A stretch of 37,456 nt of DNA, taken from an uncultured beta proteobacterium (GTDB lineage: Bacteria; Pseudomonadota; Gammaproteobacteria; Burkholderiales; Burkholderiaceae_C). The DNA lies in assembly GCA_903909815.1 (NCBI GenBank), contig CAIVXG010000132.1, positions 1-37,456 on the forward strand. The letters are read 5' to 3'. The notes beneath the pieces are model-generated. The model was not told the DNA's origin. It ran no database searches and worked only from the letters and a program-made list of their open reading frames with translations. Positions 15,566 through 23,866 of the stretch are shown here, piece by piece (the stretch's first letter is position 1; each line of letters begins with the position of its first letter). A program made the position numbers and the translations under genes.

Positions 15566-16743
15566 TTCCCGGCCTCGCTGGACTTGCCTGGGCTGACGGC
15601 GGGTGGGGCCGCAACCGGCGCGCTGGCCGCAGCAGCCGCAACCAGAACTGGCATCCCGTGGCGCAGGTTGTTTGCGCCTTCGAGCACGACGCGTTCACCA
15701 CTTGGAAGTCCTGTCACCACCGCCATTTCCTGCTGCACCCGCAGCAGCGTGACGGGTTTGGCACTGACCTTGCCGTCGGCACCAACGGCGTACACAAAGC
15801 GACCGCTCGGTCCTTCCAGCAGCGCCTGCGGCGGCAGCACCACGGCACCCCGGCTGAAACCCGCGCGCACGGTCACGGGAGCAAATGTTCCCGGCCACAG
15901 CAACTGCTGCCGATTCGGGAACACAGCCTTCAGATTGATGGTGCCGGTGTCGGGGTTGACGGTGTTGTTGATGAATGAGAGCTGGCCTTGGAGCACCTGA
16001 CCGCCGGGGCCGGTCATGGTGACCACGACGGGCCCTTGCGCACGCGCCGCGAGCAGGGGGCTCAAGTCCTGCTCGGGCAGGCTGAATTCGACGCCAATCG
16101 GATCGAGTTGCGCCAGCGTGACCAGAGGCGCCGCCGCACTTGTTTGCGCCAGGCTCCCGGAGCGCACGCTGAGCGCGCCCGCCTTGGCCGAAATGGGCGC
16201 CAGAATCCGGGTATGCGCCAGCGCCACGCGCGCCAGCCCGATGTCGGCCTGCGCCGCCCGCAACTGCGCCTGCAAGGCATCGACCTTGCTTGCTGCGGTG
16301 TCGACCGCGCTGGGAGCGATGAAGTTGGCCTTGGCCATTTCCGTGGCACGGGAGAAATCGCGCCGGGCATCGGCGAGCTGAGCCTGAATCTGCGCCGCCA
16401 GCGCCTCCGATCGTTGCAATTGCGCCGAGGCGTCGCTGGCGTCCAGGGTGAACAGCAGCTGCCCCGCCCGCAGGTCTTCCCCCTCCTTGAAGTGGATGCC
16501 CAGTATGGTGCCGGTGAGCTGCGGACGAACGTCCACCTGATTCATGGAAACGAGATGCCCGTGTGCTGAAAATTCGATCGGCAGGTCGCGCGTTTGCGAC
16601 AGCGTTGCACTCACGAGCAGCGGCTTTTTCGTCGCTGCCGCTGCGACCCTGTGGTCTTGAAAAGGACCGAACGTGAACGCCAGGCCTGCGCCCGCAGTGA
16701 TGAGGCACAGCGTGGCTGCGATTCGTTTGTTTTTCAATTCCAT
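15562..16743 (-). CDS. RND efflux periplasmic adaptor (membrane fusion protein)
   Basis: This 393-residue HlyD/AcrA-type adaptor has an N-terminal hydrophobic anchor (about 9-25) without a lipobox cysteine. A biotinyl-lipoyl-like segment (VDVRPQLTGTILGIHFKEG), a helical hairpin (about 100-165) and C-terminal beta domains follow. The ATG at 16743 was chosen because it starts the signal-anchor; upstream in-frame sequence is not protein-like. It links the RND pump to the outer-membrane channel. It overlaps the pump gene by four bases and lies 73 bases after the TolC-like gene, the largest gap inside the exporter. Confidence 0.92.
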   Translation of the reverse strand: MELKNKRIAATLCLITAGAGLAFTFGPFQDHRVAAAATKKPLLVSATLSQTRDLPIEFSAHGHLVSMNQVDVRPQLTGTILGIHFKEGEDLRAGQLLFTLDASDASAQLQRSEALAAQIQAQLADARRDFSRATEMAKANFIAPSAVDTAASKVDALQAQLRAAQADIGLARVALAHTRILAPISAKAGALSVRSGSLAQTSAAAPLVTLAQLDPIGVEFSLPEQDLSPLLAARAQGPVVVTMTGPGGQVLQGQLSFINNTVNPDTGTINLKAVFPNRQQLLWPGTFAPVTVRAGFSRGAVVLPPQALLEGPSGRFVYAVGADGKVSAKPVTLLRVQQEMAVVTGLPSGERVVLEGANNLRHGMPVLVAAAAASAPVAAPPAVSPGKSSEAGK

Positions 16744-16816
16744 GGAGCGGGGTGGGTCGTGGGTGAAAAGGGAGAAGTCGCCAGTGCACCGTGGCAACTG
16801 GCGCAATGGAAGAAGC

Positions 16817-18145
16817 TCATGAAGCGGGGATGAGCCAGCGGTTGACGCTGGCCAGTTCGTCTGGCGTGAGCTGCCCCACCGAGGCCGCGAGTTGCAGTGT
16901 GCTCAGCAGGTATTGGTGGCGCGCAGCCTGCAGGCTGTACCGGTTCTGGAAATGGACTTGCTGGGCGTTGAGGACATCGACCGTGGTACGCACGCCCACA
17001 TCGCGCCCCATGATGCTGGCCGCCACCAGGGTCGCGCTGGAGCGCGTCGCCTGCTCCAGTGCCCTGACCTGCGCGGCACCCGACTGCATGCCCAGAAAGG
17101 CCTGGCGGGTTGCCAGCTGTGCGATCTGCACGCTGGCGTCCAGCGCATCGCCCTGCTGTGCCGCACGGGCCACGGCTTCGCGCCATTGGGAGCTCCGATT
17201 GCCGCCGTCGTACAGAGGGATGTTCAGTTGCACGCCGATGGATCTGGCGCTGCTTCGGTCCATCCAACTGGTATGCCCGGGCCCATTGCTGTCCCACTGC
17301 GCGGCGACATTGGCCACCAGCGCCAGCGTGGGCGAGCGCTCACCGCGCAGGCGTGCAACCTCGCTTTGGGCGACAGCCAGGTTGATCCCTTGCGCCAGCG
17401 CCAACAGGCTGCGCGATTGGGCTTGTTCCAGCCAGGGCGCCAGGCTCGGGGGCTGGGGCGGGGTGGGCGCAAGCCGGGCCGAGGCCGGCGCCAGACCTTG
17501 CGCGTCCAGCTGAGTGATCTGCTGGTAGGCGGCCTGCGTCAGATCGAGCTCGTTGCGGGCGGAAATTTCGTTGGCAAGGATGGCATCCAGCCTGGCCTGC
17601 GCTTCGCTGGTGTCGGCCTGCGTCGCTGCGCCGACGGAAAACGTCTTTTCAGCCTGCGCCAATTGCCGCGCGACCGCCTCCCGCTGGGCCTGCACCAGCT
17701 GCACGTTTTCCTGCGCCAGCAGCACGTCAAAGTAGGCCTTCGCCACGCGCAAAATCAGTTCCTGCTCAGCGAGCTGGTATTGCAGCTGTGCCTGCCGGGT
17801 CTGGAGTTGGAGTTGCTCGCGGGCCGCCGTGGCTGAGGCATCGTAGAGCGGCTGCAACAGCGACAACGCCGTTGCGTAATGCGGGCCCTGCGCATCGGCT
17901 CGGGTCGCGCTCGGGTTCCCGGGAAGAATGTTCTTTTGCGCCACGCTGCCTGCTGCGGCCAAGGCGACTTGCGGCCTGAAGACCGCATCGCCCTGTCGGG
18001 TCTTTTCCAGGCCCGCGGCCAGCGCGTGTCCCGCGGCGCAGAAGGTTGCATCGTGGTCGCGCGCCGCGCGCCAGGATTCGAGCAGGTCCGCCGCATGGAC
18101 GTCGATGCACAGGGTCAGGGTCGATGCAAGCAGTGTTTTGAACAT
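16817..18145 (-). CDS. TolC-family outer-membrane efflux channel
   Basis: This 442-residue protein has a signal peptide ending near residue 18 (VHA-ADL). Two homologous halves rich in Ala, Gln and Leu helices follow, as in TolC/OprM. Typical segments are SLLQPLYDASA in the first half and LNIPLYDGGNRSSQWREA in the second. No lipobox is present, so it is TolC-like rather than OprM-like. It begins 21 bases after the diflavin reductase stop and precedes the adaptor and pump, so the exporter appears co-transcribed with the flavin genes. Confidence 0.9.
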   Translation of the reverse strand: MFKTLLASTLTLCIDVHAADLLESWRAARDHDATFCAAGHALAAGLEKTRQGDAVFRPQVALAAAGSVAQKNILPGNPSATRADAQGPHYATALSLLQPLYDASATAAREQLQLQTRQAQLQYQLAEQELILRVAKAYFDVLLAQENVQLVQAQREAVARQLAQAEKTFSVGAATQADTSEAQARLDAILANEISARNELDLTQAAYQQITQLDAQGLAPASARLAPTPPQPPSLAPWLEQAQSRSLLALAQGINLAVAQSEVARLRGERSPTLALVANVAAQWDSNGPGHTSWMDRSSARSIGVQLNIPLYDGGNRSSQWREAVARAAQQGDALDASVQIAQLATRQAFLGMQSGAAQVRALEQATRSSATLVAASIMGRDVGVRTTVDVLNAQQVHFQNRYSLQAARHQYLLSTLQLAASVGQLTPDELASVNRWLIPAS

Positions 18146-18166
18146 GATGGGAAATGGGTTGGAGTA

Positions 18167-19528
18167 CTAGTAGACGTCACGTCGATAGCGCCCGCCTGCC
18201 GCCAACGCGTTCAATTCATGGCGCCCGAGAATGCCGGCCAGGGCGATGTCGACGCCCTCGGCCATGCCGCTCAAGCTGCCACAGACGTAGAAGGCCGCGC
18301 CTTGCTCCACCCATTGCCGCACGACTTCGGCCTGGGTGAGAAGGCAGTCCTGCACATACAGGCGCTGGGGTTGGTCGCGCGAGAACGCCAGGTCGAGCCG
18401 GCTCACTACCTGGCTTGCGCGCCACAGTTCGATCTGCGCGCGGTAGTGGTAATCGTGCGCGGCGTTGCGCTCGCCAAAGATGAGCCAGTTGCGGTGTTGT
18501 CCGGATCGCTCCCGGGCCTTCAGGTGCGCGCGCAATCCGGCGATGCCGCTGCCGTTGCCGATCAGGATCAGCGGCCGCGCATGGTTGTCTTCCAGGCGAA
18601 AACCGCGGTGCGCTCGCAGCCGCAGCGGAATGGTGTCGCCGATGGCCAACGTGGTGCTGAGCCAACCCGAAGCTTGCCCCTGAGATCCATCGTCGTTCAA
18701 CTGCAAACGCACCAGTAGATGCAGGCGCCCGTCAGTCGGAATCGACGCGATGGAATACTCGCGTGGGCAAGCGGGGTCGCTGGGCGGGCACAACTGGACC
18801 AGATCGCCCGCTTGCCAGTCTGGCAACGGCGCTCCCAGCGGCTCCAGTTCCAGGTGGTAGGCCGGTGCGCCAACACTGCCCGGATTGAGAAGTTGCCGCT
18901 TGGCCAGGCGCCAATCGGCAACTTCGGGCGCGCTCCAGTCGGGCGCGTCGCTGGTTCCGGCGAGGTGACTCAGGTGTTGCTGCCACTGTGTGATGGCGGG
19001 CAATGCGCTGCGGTCCACTTCGATGCGTGCAAACAGGGCGCGCGCTCCCTGCTCGGTGAGCCAGCGATCGAGGTCGCGCCCAAAGCCGCAGTAGTTTTTG
19101 TACTGCCTGTCGCCAAGGGCGAGCACCGCGTAATGCAGATGCGTCAGCGCCGGCCCGGCTGTCATGCAGCGGCTGCAAAAGGCGGCAGCGTTGTCGGGCG
19201 CGTCACCTTCGCCATACGTGCTGACCAGGAACAGGATGCGTTCGCTGCGCATCAGATCGTCGACGGTCAGCGCCGACAGCTCGCTGAGCTGGACGCCGAT
19301 CCCGGCCAGGCGCAGCAAGGCGACGGTCTGTGCTGCCAGTTCCTCGGCGTTTCCGGTCTGACTGGCGTAGGCGACGACCCATGCCCTGTCGGTGGCAGAA
19401 TCGTCGCCGGGCGCGGCGGCACTTCGGGCGCCGCGTCGACGCCACCACGGCGCCAGGCAGATCGCCGCATAGGCCAGGCACAAAGCGGCCAGTAGCGCCC
19501 AGCGCAGGGGGTCGAGGCTGGCGTTCAT
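18167..19528 (-). CDS. Membrane-anchored diflavin (CPR/CysJ-like) reductase
   Basis: This 453-residue protein has an N-terminal membrane segment (about 9-29), then a flavodoxin domain: SQTGNAEE at 56-63 for FMN phosphate and STYGEGDAPDNA at 103-114. A ferredoxin-NADP-reductase-like part follows, with REYS at 256-259 for FAD, GNGSGIA at 324-330 for the nicotinamide nucleotide, and a C-terminal RYRRDVY. It should take electrons from NAD(P)H through FAD and FMN to a membrane partner. It is shorter than CysJ because of a reduced connecting domain. It overlaps the ApbE stop by four bases. The PepSY protein is the likely acceptor; this is inference from the cluster. Confidence 0.9.
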   Translation of the reverse strand: MNASLDPLRWALLAALCLAYAAICLAPWWRRRGARSAAAPGDDSATDRAWVVAYASQTGNAEELAAQTVALLRLAGIGVQLSELSALTVDDLMRSERILFLVSTYGEGDAPDNAAAFCSRCMTAGPALTHLHYAVLALGDRQYKNYCGFGRDLDRWLTEQGARALFARIEVDRSALPAITQWQQHLSHLAGTSDAPDWSAPEVADWRLAKRQLLNPGSVGAPAYHLELEPLGAPLPDWQAGDLVQLCPPSDPACPREYSIASIPTDGRLHLLVRLQLNDDGSQGQASGWLSTTLAIGDTIPLRLRAHRGFRLEDNHARPLILIGNGSGIAGLRAHLKARERSGQHRNWLIFGERNAAHDYHYRAQIELWRASQVVSRLDLAFSRDQPQRLYVQDCLLTQAEVVRQWVEQGAAFYVCGSLSGMAEGVDIALAGILGRHELNALAAGGRYRRDVY

Positions 19529-20544
19529 GCTTCGAGCATGCTGCGCATGGAGCCGCTGAGGTGCTCGTGCAGACCCGAAGCGCTGCGTGCGACAAAGCGC
19601 GCCGCCAGACCCTGGCGCTCGGCCAGCGCCAAACCGGCTTCCAGCCCCAGCACCGTGAGCGCCGTGGACCAGGCATCTGCCGCCATGCAGCTGATATGCA
19701 CCACCGTCACCGAAGCCAGGCCATGGCGGATCGGCAGGCCCGTGCGCGGATCCAGCGTATGAGAATAGCGCACGCCATCGCGTTCAAAATAGCGCCGGTA
19801 GTCACCCGAGGTGGCAACCGCCAGGCCGTGCAGCGCCAGCACCATGTCCTGGACCCCGTCTGCAGCATGCGCGTCGTGCGGGATCACCTGCTCCAGTGCC
19901 ACCCACCAGGGCTGACCGTCGGGCTTGGTCCCGGCACCACGCAGTTCGCCTCCGACTTCCACCAGATAGTGTTCTATGCCCTGCTGCTGCAGGTAGCGGG
20001 CCAGGCCGTCGACGCCGTAGCCTTTGGCCACGGACGACAGGTCCAGCTGCACGCCTCCCGGCTGGAGCGCACGTTTTCCCACGAGGTCGAGTTCCACGGG
20101 CGGCGTGCGCTGGCGCGCCATTGCCGAACCCGACTCACTGGCGGCGGCTGCGCAAAAAAGTGGGTCGGCGAAGCCCGCGTTCGGACCGAAGCCCCACAGA
20201 TTGACCAGCGCGCCGGCGCAGGGGTCGTAGGCGCCGCCGCTTTGCTCGCGCACGCTCAAGGCGAACGCCAGCACCTCGCAGCAGGCGTCGGGGAGGGGCT
20301 GCCAGCTGAGCGCCGCGGCCCGATTGAAGCGACTCAGTGCTGACTCAGGCTCCCAGTGACTCATCTGGGCCACGACGACGTCGAGCACGCGCTGCAAGCC
20401 CGCCTTCAATGTGACGGCGTCGCCCGACCCGACCCATCGCACGGACCAGGTCGTGCCCATGGTGTGACCACCGAAATCGCGAATATCACCGTCGGCGGGC
20501 GCGGCCAGCGTGGCTATCTGGAGTGGCAATAGAACCCGGCGCAC
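19525..20544 (-). CDS. apbE: FAD:protein FMN transferase (ApbE)
   Basis: This 339-residue enzyme covalently attaches FMN to Thr/Ser in periplasmic proteins. Family features seen are GGHTMGTTWSVRW near residue 25, LDLSSVAKGYGVDGLARYL, VEVGGELRG, HTLDPRTG and the metal-binding region AADAWSTALTVLG. The start is GTG at 20544. The N-terminus is weakly signal-like and lacks a lipobox, so export is not certain from sequence. It lies between DUF4198 and the diflavin reductase. The DUF2271 protein two genes upstream carries a flavinylation motif and is the obvious substrate. Confidence 0.92.
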   Translation of the reverse strand: MRRVLLPLQIATLAAPADGDIRDFGGHTMGTTWSVRWVGSGDAVTLKAGLQRVLDVVVAQMSHWEPESALSRFNRAAALSWQPLPDACCEVLAFALSVREQSGGAYDPCAGALVNLWGFGPNAGFADPLFCAAAASESGSAMARQRTPPVELDLVGKRALQPGGVQLDLSSVAKGYGVDGLARYLQQQGIEHYLVEVGGELRGAGTKPDGQPWWVALEQVIPHDAHAADGVQDMVLALHGLAVATSGDYRRYFERDGVRYSHTLDPRTGLPIRHGLASVTVVHISCMAADAWSTALTVLGLEAGLALAERQGLAARFVARSASGLHEHLSGSMRSMLEA

Positions 20545-20561
20545 GTTCGATCTGACCCAAG

Positions 20562-21386
20562 TTATTGCGGCAGCACTTCCAGCGTCGCACCGTAGCTCAG
20601 GCGGCGCGCCGGCGCCTGCATGGGCTGGCCTTCGGCACCTGGCGCAGTCTCGGGCCAGGTGCTGCTCAACAGGTACATGCCGGCGGCTGGGACGGTGAAG
20701 CTGATCTCACCGTTGGCATCCGTGGTTTGACGGATTTCCCCCAGAACGCCGCGGTAACGCACGCCGCCCAATACCAGGCTAAAGGGCTGGTTGGCCAGCG
20801 GTTTGCCGTCCAGCAGGAAGCGCCAGCTCGCCTTGTCACCAGCGCGCATATCGTTGGGATGCGTGATGGGCACGAACTCGAGGCCCTCGCCTGTGGGTTT
20901 GAAAACGGCCGCATTGGGTTTGCCCGTGCTGACGAAGGTTTCCAGGCGCGAGTGCATGCGCGTCAGCTTGAGGTCCTGCGCACCGGACGGAATCTGCGCG
21001 GCCAAATCCTGCTCGCTGCCGCGCCAGCGCTTCATCTCGCCGTTCAGCTTGTAGTTGGCCATCACGCTGGTCGTAACCAGGCTGGCCTTGTAGGTGCCCG
21101 GTTGCGCGAGCTTGATATCGAAGCTGCTGCGCAGGTGCCCGAAAAATACATTCACCGGCACAACCCGAGCCGCGTCGGGACCGGTGACCACGAGCGCATC
21201 CAGCTTCAACGGCATGTTGTCAATATCGAAGGCGTTGTCCGCGCTGGCGGCGTCCACGGTGACCCATGGGTCCTTGGAGTCGACGACCGTGCTCGAGGCC
21301 AGCAGCCAGGGGCGTTGCGCCTGCACGCCCGACACCAGCGCCGACAGCGCCAGCGCCACAAGTGCGCGCTTGAGTTGTTTGGACAT
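20562..21386 (-). CDS. DUF4198 domain-containing periplasmic protein
   Basis: This 274-residue protein has a clear signal peptide (cleavage near VQA-QRP, residue 23). The body is beta-rich and fits DUF4198, including the SWRFLLDGKPLANQPF and TDANGEISFTVPAAGMYLL segments typical of Ig-like/carboxypeptidase-regulatory folds. The function is unknown. Homologs commonly occur beside DUF2271, PepSY and ApbE genes or metal-transport genes. The ATG at 21386 lies 14 bases after the DUF2271 stop with AAGGACC ahead of it. It may be a structural or metal-handling partner in the flavin chain; this is inference. Confidence 0.85.
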   Translation of the reverse strand: MSKQLKRALVALALSALVSGVQAQRPWLLASSTVVDSKDPWVTVDAASADNAFDIDNMPLKLDALVVTGPDAARVVPVNVFFGHLRSSFDIKLAQPGTYKASLVTTSVMANYKLNGEMKRWRGSEQDLAAQIPSGAQDLKLTRMHSRLETFVSTGKPNAAVFKPTGEGLEFVPITHPNDMRAGDKASWRFLLDGKPLANQPFSLVLGGVRYRGVLGEIRQTTDANGEISFTVPAAGMYLLSSTWPETAPGAEGQPMQAPARRLSYGATLEVLPQ

Positions 21387-21400
21387 GCCTGTGGTCCTTC

Positions 21401-21916
21401 TCAAGACTTGAACTGGACGCTGACGCTGCCCAATTCTTCCTGCCCCTTGACTGCAGCGGGCTGGCTTGACGGCAGAGGCCAGTGAAACGGGATGCGCACC
21501 AGTTCGCGTCCGCCGGCTTCGCGCGCCGCTTCGACCACGACCTGATAGTCCCCTGGCGGCAGCGCCTCCAGCGTCGTCTTGGCGCGCGCCAAACTGATCG
21601 TGTGTTCGCCGGGTCCGCGGGTTGCGCCACTGACGCCATCCAATGGCAGGTCCAGGGCTTCGCCGCCTTTGCGCCACCACTGACGCATGTCCTTCAAGTA
21701 TTTGGTTCCGCCGTTGTCCTTTTTCCTGACGTCGTACAGCACGGCCAGCTGGGTCACCACTTTCTGATCCGAGCGCTCCAGCCAGACGGCCATATAGGGC
21801 CGGTGATAGGCCGCCACATTGAGCTGAGGAATTTCGAATTTCAGGGTCAGATCAGCCGCCAGTGCGCAGGCGCTCATCAGGGGCAGACTCAGGACAAGGG
21901 AGTGTCGCAATTTCAT
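21401..21916 (-). CDS. DUF2271 periplasmic protein with ApbE flavinylation motif
   Basis: This 171-residue protein has a signal peptide ending near residue 20 (ALA-ADL) and a DUF2271 domain. Residues 93-99 read DGVSGAT, matching the motif D-x-x-[ST]-G-A-[TS] that ApbE modifies in NqrC, RnfG and related proteins, so Thr99 is the likely FMN site. The segment WRKGGEALDLPLDGV before it and the C-terminal VVVEAAREAGGRE are typical of the family. An ApbE gene lies two genes downstream and a PepSY membrane protein 19 bases upstream. I infer a periplasmic electron carrier. The motif is seen directly; modification is not. Confidence 0.88.
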   Translation of the reverse strand: MKLRHSLVLSLPLMSACALAADLTLKFEIPQLNVAAYHRPYMAVWLERSDQKVVTQLAVLYDVRKKDNGGTKYLKDMRQWWRKGGEALDLPLDGVSGATRGPGEHTISLARAKTTLEALPPGDYQVVVEAAREAGGRELVRIPFHWPLPSSQPAAVKGQEELGSVSVQFKS

Positions 21917-21935
21917 GGCGTACTTTTGGAAAAGC

Positions 21936-22580
21936 TCAGTGGATGAATAGGAGCGCGAGCGCGCAGGGAATCAGGATGCCCAGGCACACCATCGGCCAGG
22001 TCAGGGGACGGTTGACGGCATGTAACTTCAAAATCAACAGGCCCGTCAGGCAAAACATCAGGCAACCCGCCGCCAAGATATCGATGAACCAATTCCACGC
22101 GACGCCGGTGTTGCGCCCCTTGTGCAGGTCGTTGAGCCAGGAAATCCAGCCGCGGTCGGTGCGTTCGTATTCGGCGCTGCCGCTGTCCAGGGCAATCCGC
22201 AGCCAGGCGTCACCACCCGCCTTGGGCAAGGGCAGATAGACCTCGTCCGCCGACCATTCGGCAATACGACCCTCGGACTGCAACGACCATTGCGCCCGCA
22301 ACCAGGCTTGCGCGGCAGTCGGCAGCGGGGCTTTGGCGCCGTCATGGCCCTGGGCAAACTGGCGCAGTTGCGCCTGCAAGGCGGGCGGCACTTCGGCCCT
22401 GGCCCGCGTCACGCTCGGCTTGGCCTCGATCTGGGCCGAATGGTTCAGCGTGATGCCCGTGATGCTGAAGATCAGCATGCCCAGCAGGCACACGGACGAG
22501 CTGATCCAGTGCCATTGGTGAAGGTTCTTCAGCCAGACCGCGCGGCGGGCCTTGGCGTTGCTTGTTGCGCCGGATGGCAT
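21936..22580 (-). CDS. PepSY-associated transmembrane protein
   Basis: This 214-residue inner-membrane protein has three hydrophobic segments: about 27-46, 161-180 and 188-213. Between the first two is a periplasmic PepSY-like domain. Histidines near membrane faces (LHQWHW near residue 20, NH after the first segment, LHKG before the second) are candidate heme ligands, as in related ferric-reductase proteins. The ATG at 22580 was chosen because upstream in-frame residues are not membrane-like. It heads the flavin cluster and is the likely route for electrons from the cytoplasmic reductase to flavinylated DUF2271. Confidence 0.85.
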   Translation of the reverse strand: MPSGATSNAKARRAVWLKNLHQWHWISSSVCLLGMLIFSITGITLNHSAQIEAKPSVTRARAEVPPALQAQLRQFAQGHDGAKAPLPTAAQAWLRAQWSLQSEGRIAEWSADEVYLPLPKAGGDAWLRIALDSGSAEYERTDRGWISWLNDLHKGRNTGVAWNWFIDILAAGCLMFCLTGLLILKLHAVNRPLTWPMVCLGILIPCALALLFIH

Positions 22581-22707
22581 CAGGTGGGTTTCTTCATGAG
22601 ATCTTTTCAGGGCGCAAGGCCATGCACGGTGCCGTGTCTTGGCAAAGTGAATTGCCGCGCAAGAGCATCCATTCAACGTATCAAGCGCGCGAGGTTAGCG
22701 CCAGCAT

Positions 22708-22725
22708 GTGACAGTTTCATTACTT
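22708..22725 (-). promoter_or_regulatory. PHO-box-like sequence upstream of the PepSY gene
   Basis: The minus strand reads AAGTAAT-GAAA-CTGTCAC, matching 14 of 18 positions of the PhoB consensus; the second half is perfect and the first is poor. A weak TAACCT lies about 10 bases downstream. It is 127 bases from the PepSY ATG. A chance match is quite possible. Confidence 0.3.
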
Positions 22726-22737
22726 TCGCCGCCGATC

Positions 22738-22789
22738 GCGCTCAGGGCTTTGCCACAAGTTTCAACGCTTGAGAGAATGGCCTGAGCGC
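22738..22789. repeat. Inverted repeat between cydB and the PepSY gene
   Basis: GCGCTCAGG (22738-22746) and CCTGAGCGC (22781-22789) are perfect 9-base arms around a 34-base loop, just after the cydB stop. There is no T-run. It may help end cydAB transcripts or be a protein site. Confidence 0.35.
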
Positions 22790-22816
22790 CCAAGCCTAGC
22801 CCGCGCGGTAGGTCGC

Positions 22817-23866
22817 TCAGTAGTGAAGCGCTGTGCTCTTGCCCCAAAACACCCGGTAGGCAAATACCGTGTAGCCGATGATCACCGGCAACACGACCAC
22901 CACACCGTAAAAGATCATCATCAAAGCCTCAGGCGAACTGGCGGCGCGCCAGATGGTCAACTGGTCGACGACCAGCCAAGGGAACAGGCTGTAGGACAGA
23001 CCATAAAAGGCCAGCAACAAGACGCCCACCGTGCCGGCAAACGGCACGGCAGCGCCGTACTGGTTGTGTTGCGCCAGGCGCGTGGGCAGGCGCTTCAAGC
23101 TGCGCGCGATCACCACAAACAATGCGACCGTCATGGCTGGAATGGGCAGCAGCAGCATCACTTGGGGCAAGCTGAACCATTTGTCAAAGATGCGCTGACT
23201 GACCCAAGGTGTCGCCATGGAGATTGCAGCAACGCCTGCGCCCGTCAACCATAGACTGCCCTTCGCCCAGCGCACGGCCTTGAGCTGCAGCGCACCTTCG
23301 GTCTTCATGATCAGCCAGCCTGCGCCCAGCAGGCAGTAGGCGGCGACCAGGCACAGGCCGATCAGCGCATTGAAGAGTTGGCTGCCCCAGTCGCTGGCAA
23401 AGCCCGTGACCAAGCTGCCCAGCATGAAGCCCTGCGACCAAGCCGCCAGCAAGGAGCCGGTGTAGAACGCGCGGTCCCAAAGGGCCCTATGTTCGAGCCG
23501 CGCTTTCACACGAAAGTCGAACGCCACGCCCCGCAGCGTGAGCGCCACCAACATCAACGCAACGGGTAGATACAGGGCGCCCAGAATCACGCCATGTGCC
23601 ATCGGAAATGCCACCAGCAGCACACCGACGCCCAGCACCAGCCAGGTTTCATTCGCATCCCAAAACGGGCCGATGCTGGCGATCATCGCGTCCTTGTGGG
23701 CCTCGTCATGGGCTCGGCGCAGCAGGATGCCAACGCCCAGGTCGTAGCCATCCAGAATCACGTAGGCCAGCATCGCCAGGGCCAATACCAGCGCAAATAC
23801 CAAAGGCAGCCAGCCCGCGGGCTGGGTCAGGTCCGGGATGGTCAACACGCTTGTCGTTTCAAGCAT
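22817..23866 (-). CDS. cydB: Cytochrome bd oxidase subunit II
   Basis: This 349-residue membrane protein has about nine hydrophobic segments and the typical CydB/CioB N-terminus (LAYVILDGYDLGVGILLRR) and GPFWDANETWLVLGVG segment. It pairs with CydA to make the quinol-oxidising, high-affinity terminal oxidase. Its start overlaps the cydA end by eight bases. No short CydX-like ORF follows, consistent with the CIO type. Confidence 0.95.
   Translation of the reverse strand: MLETTSVLTIPDLTQPAGWLPLVFALVLALAMLAYVILDGYDLGVGILLRRAHDEAHKDAMIASIGPFWDANETWLVLGVGVLLVAFPMAHGVILGALYLPVALMLVALTLRGVAFDFRVKARLEHRALWDRAFYTGSLLAAWSQGFMLGSLVTGFASDWGSQLFNALIGLCLVAAYCLLGAGWLIMKTEGALQLKAVRWAKGSLWLTGAGVAAISMATPWVSQRIFDKWFSLPQVMLLLPIPAMTVALFVVIARSLKRLPTRLAQHNQYGAAVPFAGTVGVLLLAFYGLSYSLFPWLVVDQLTIWRAASSPEALMMIFYGVVVVLPVIIGYTVFAYRVFWGKSTALHY

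Noticed and set aside
22545-22580. SGAT near the N-terminus of the PepSY protein (MPSGATSN) as a second flavinylation site
   Set aside because: It lacks the preceding Asp, lies before the first membrane segment and is predicted cytoplasmic, where ApbE targets are not expected.
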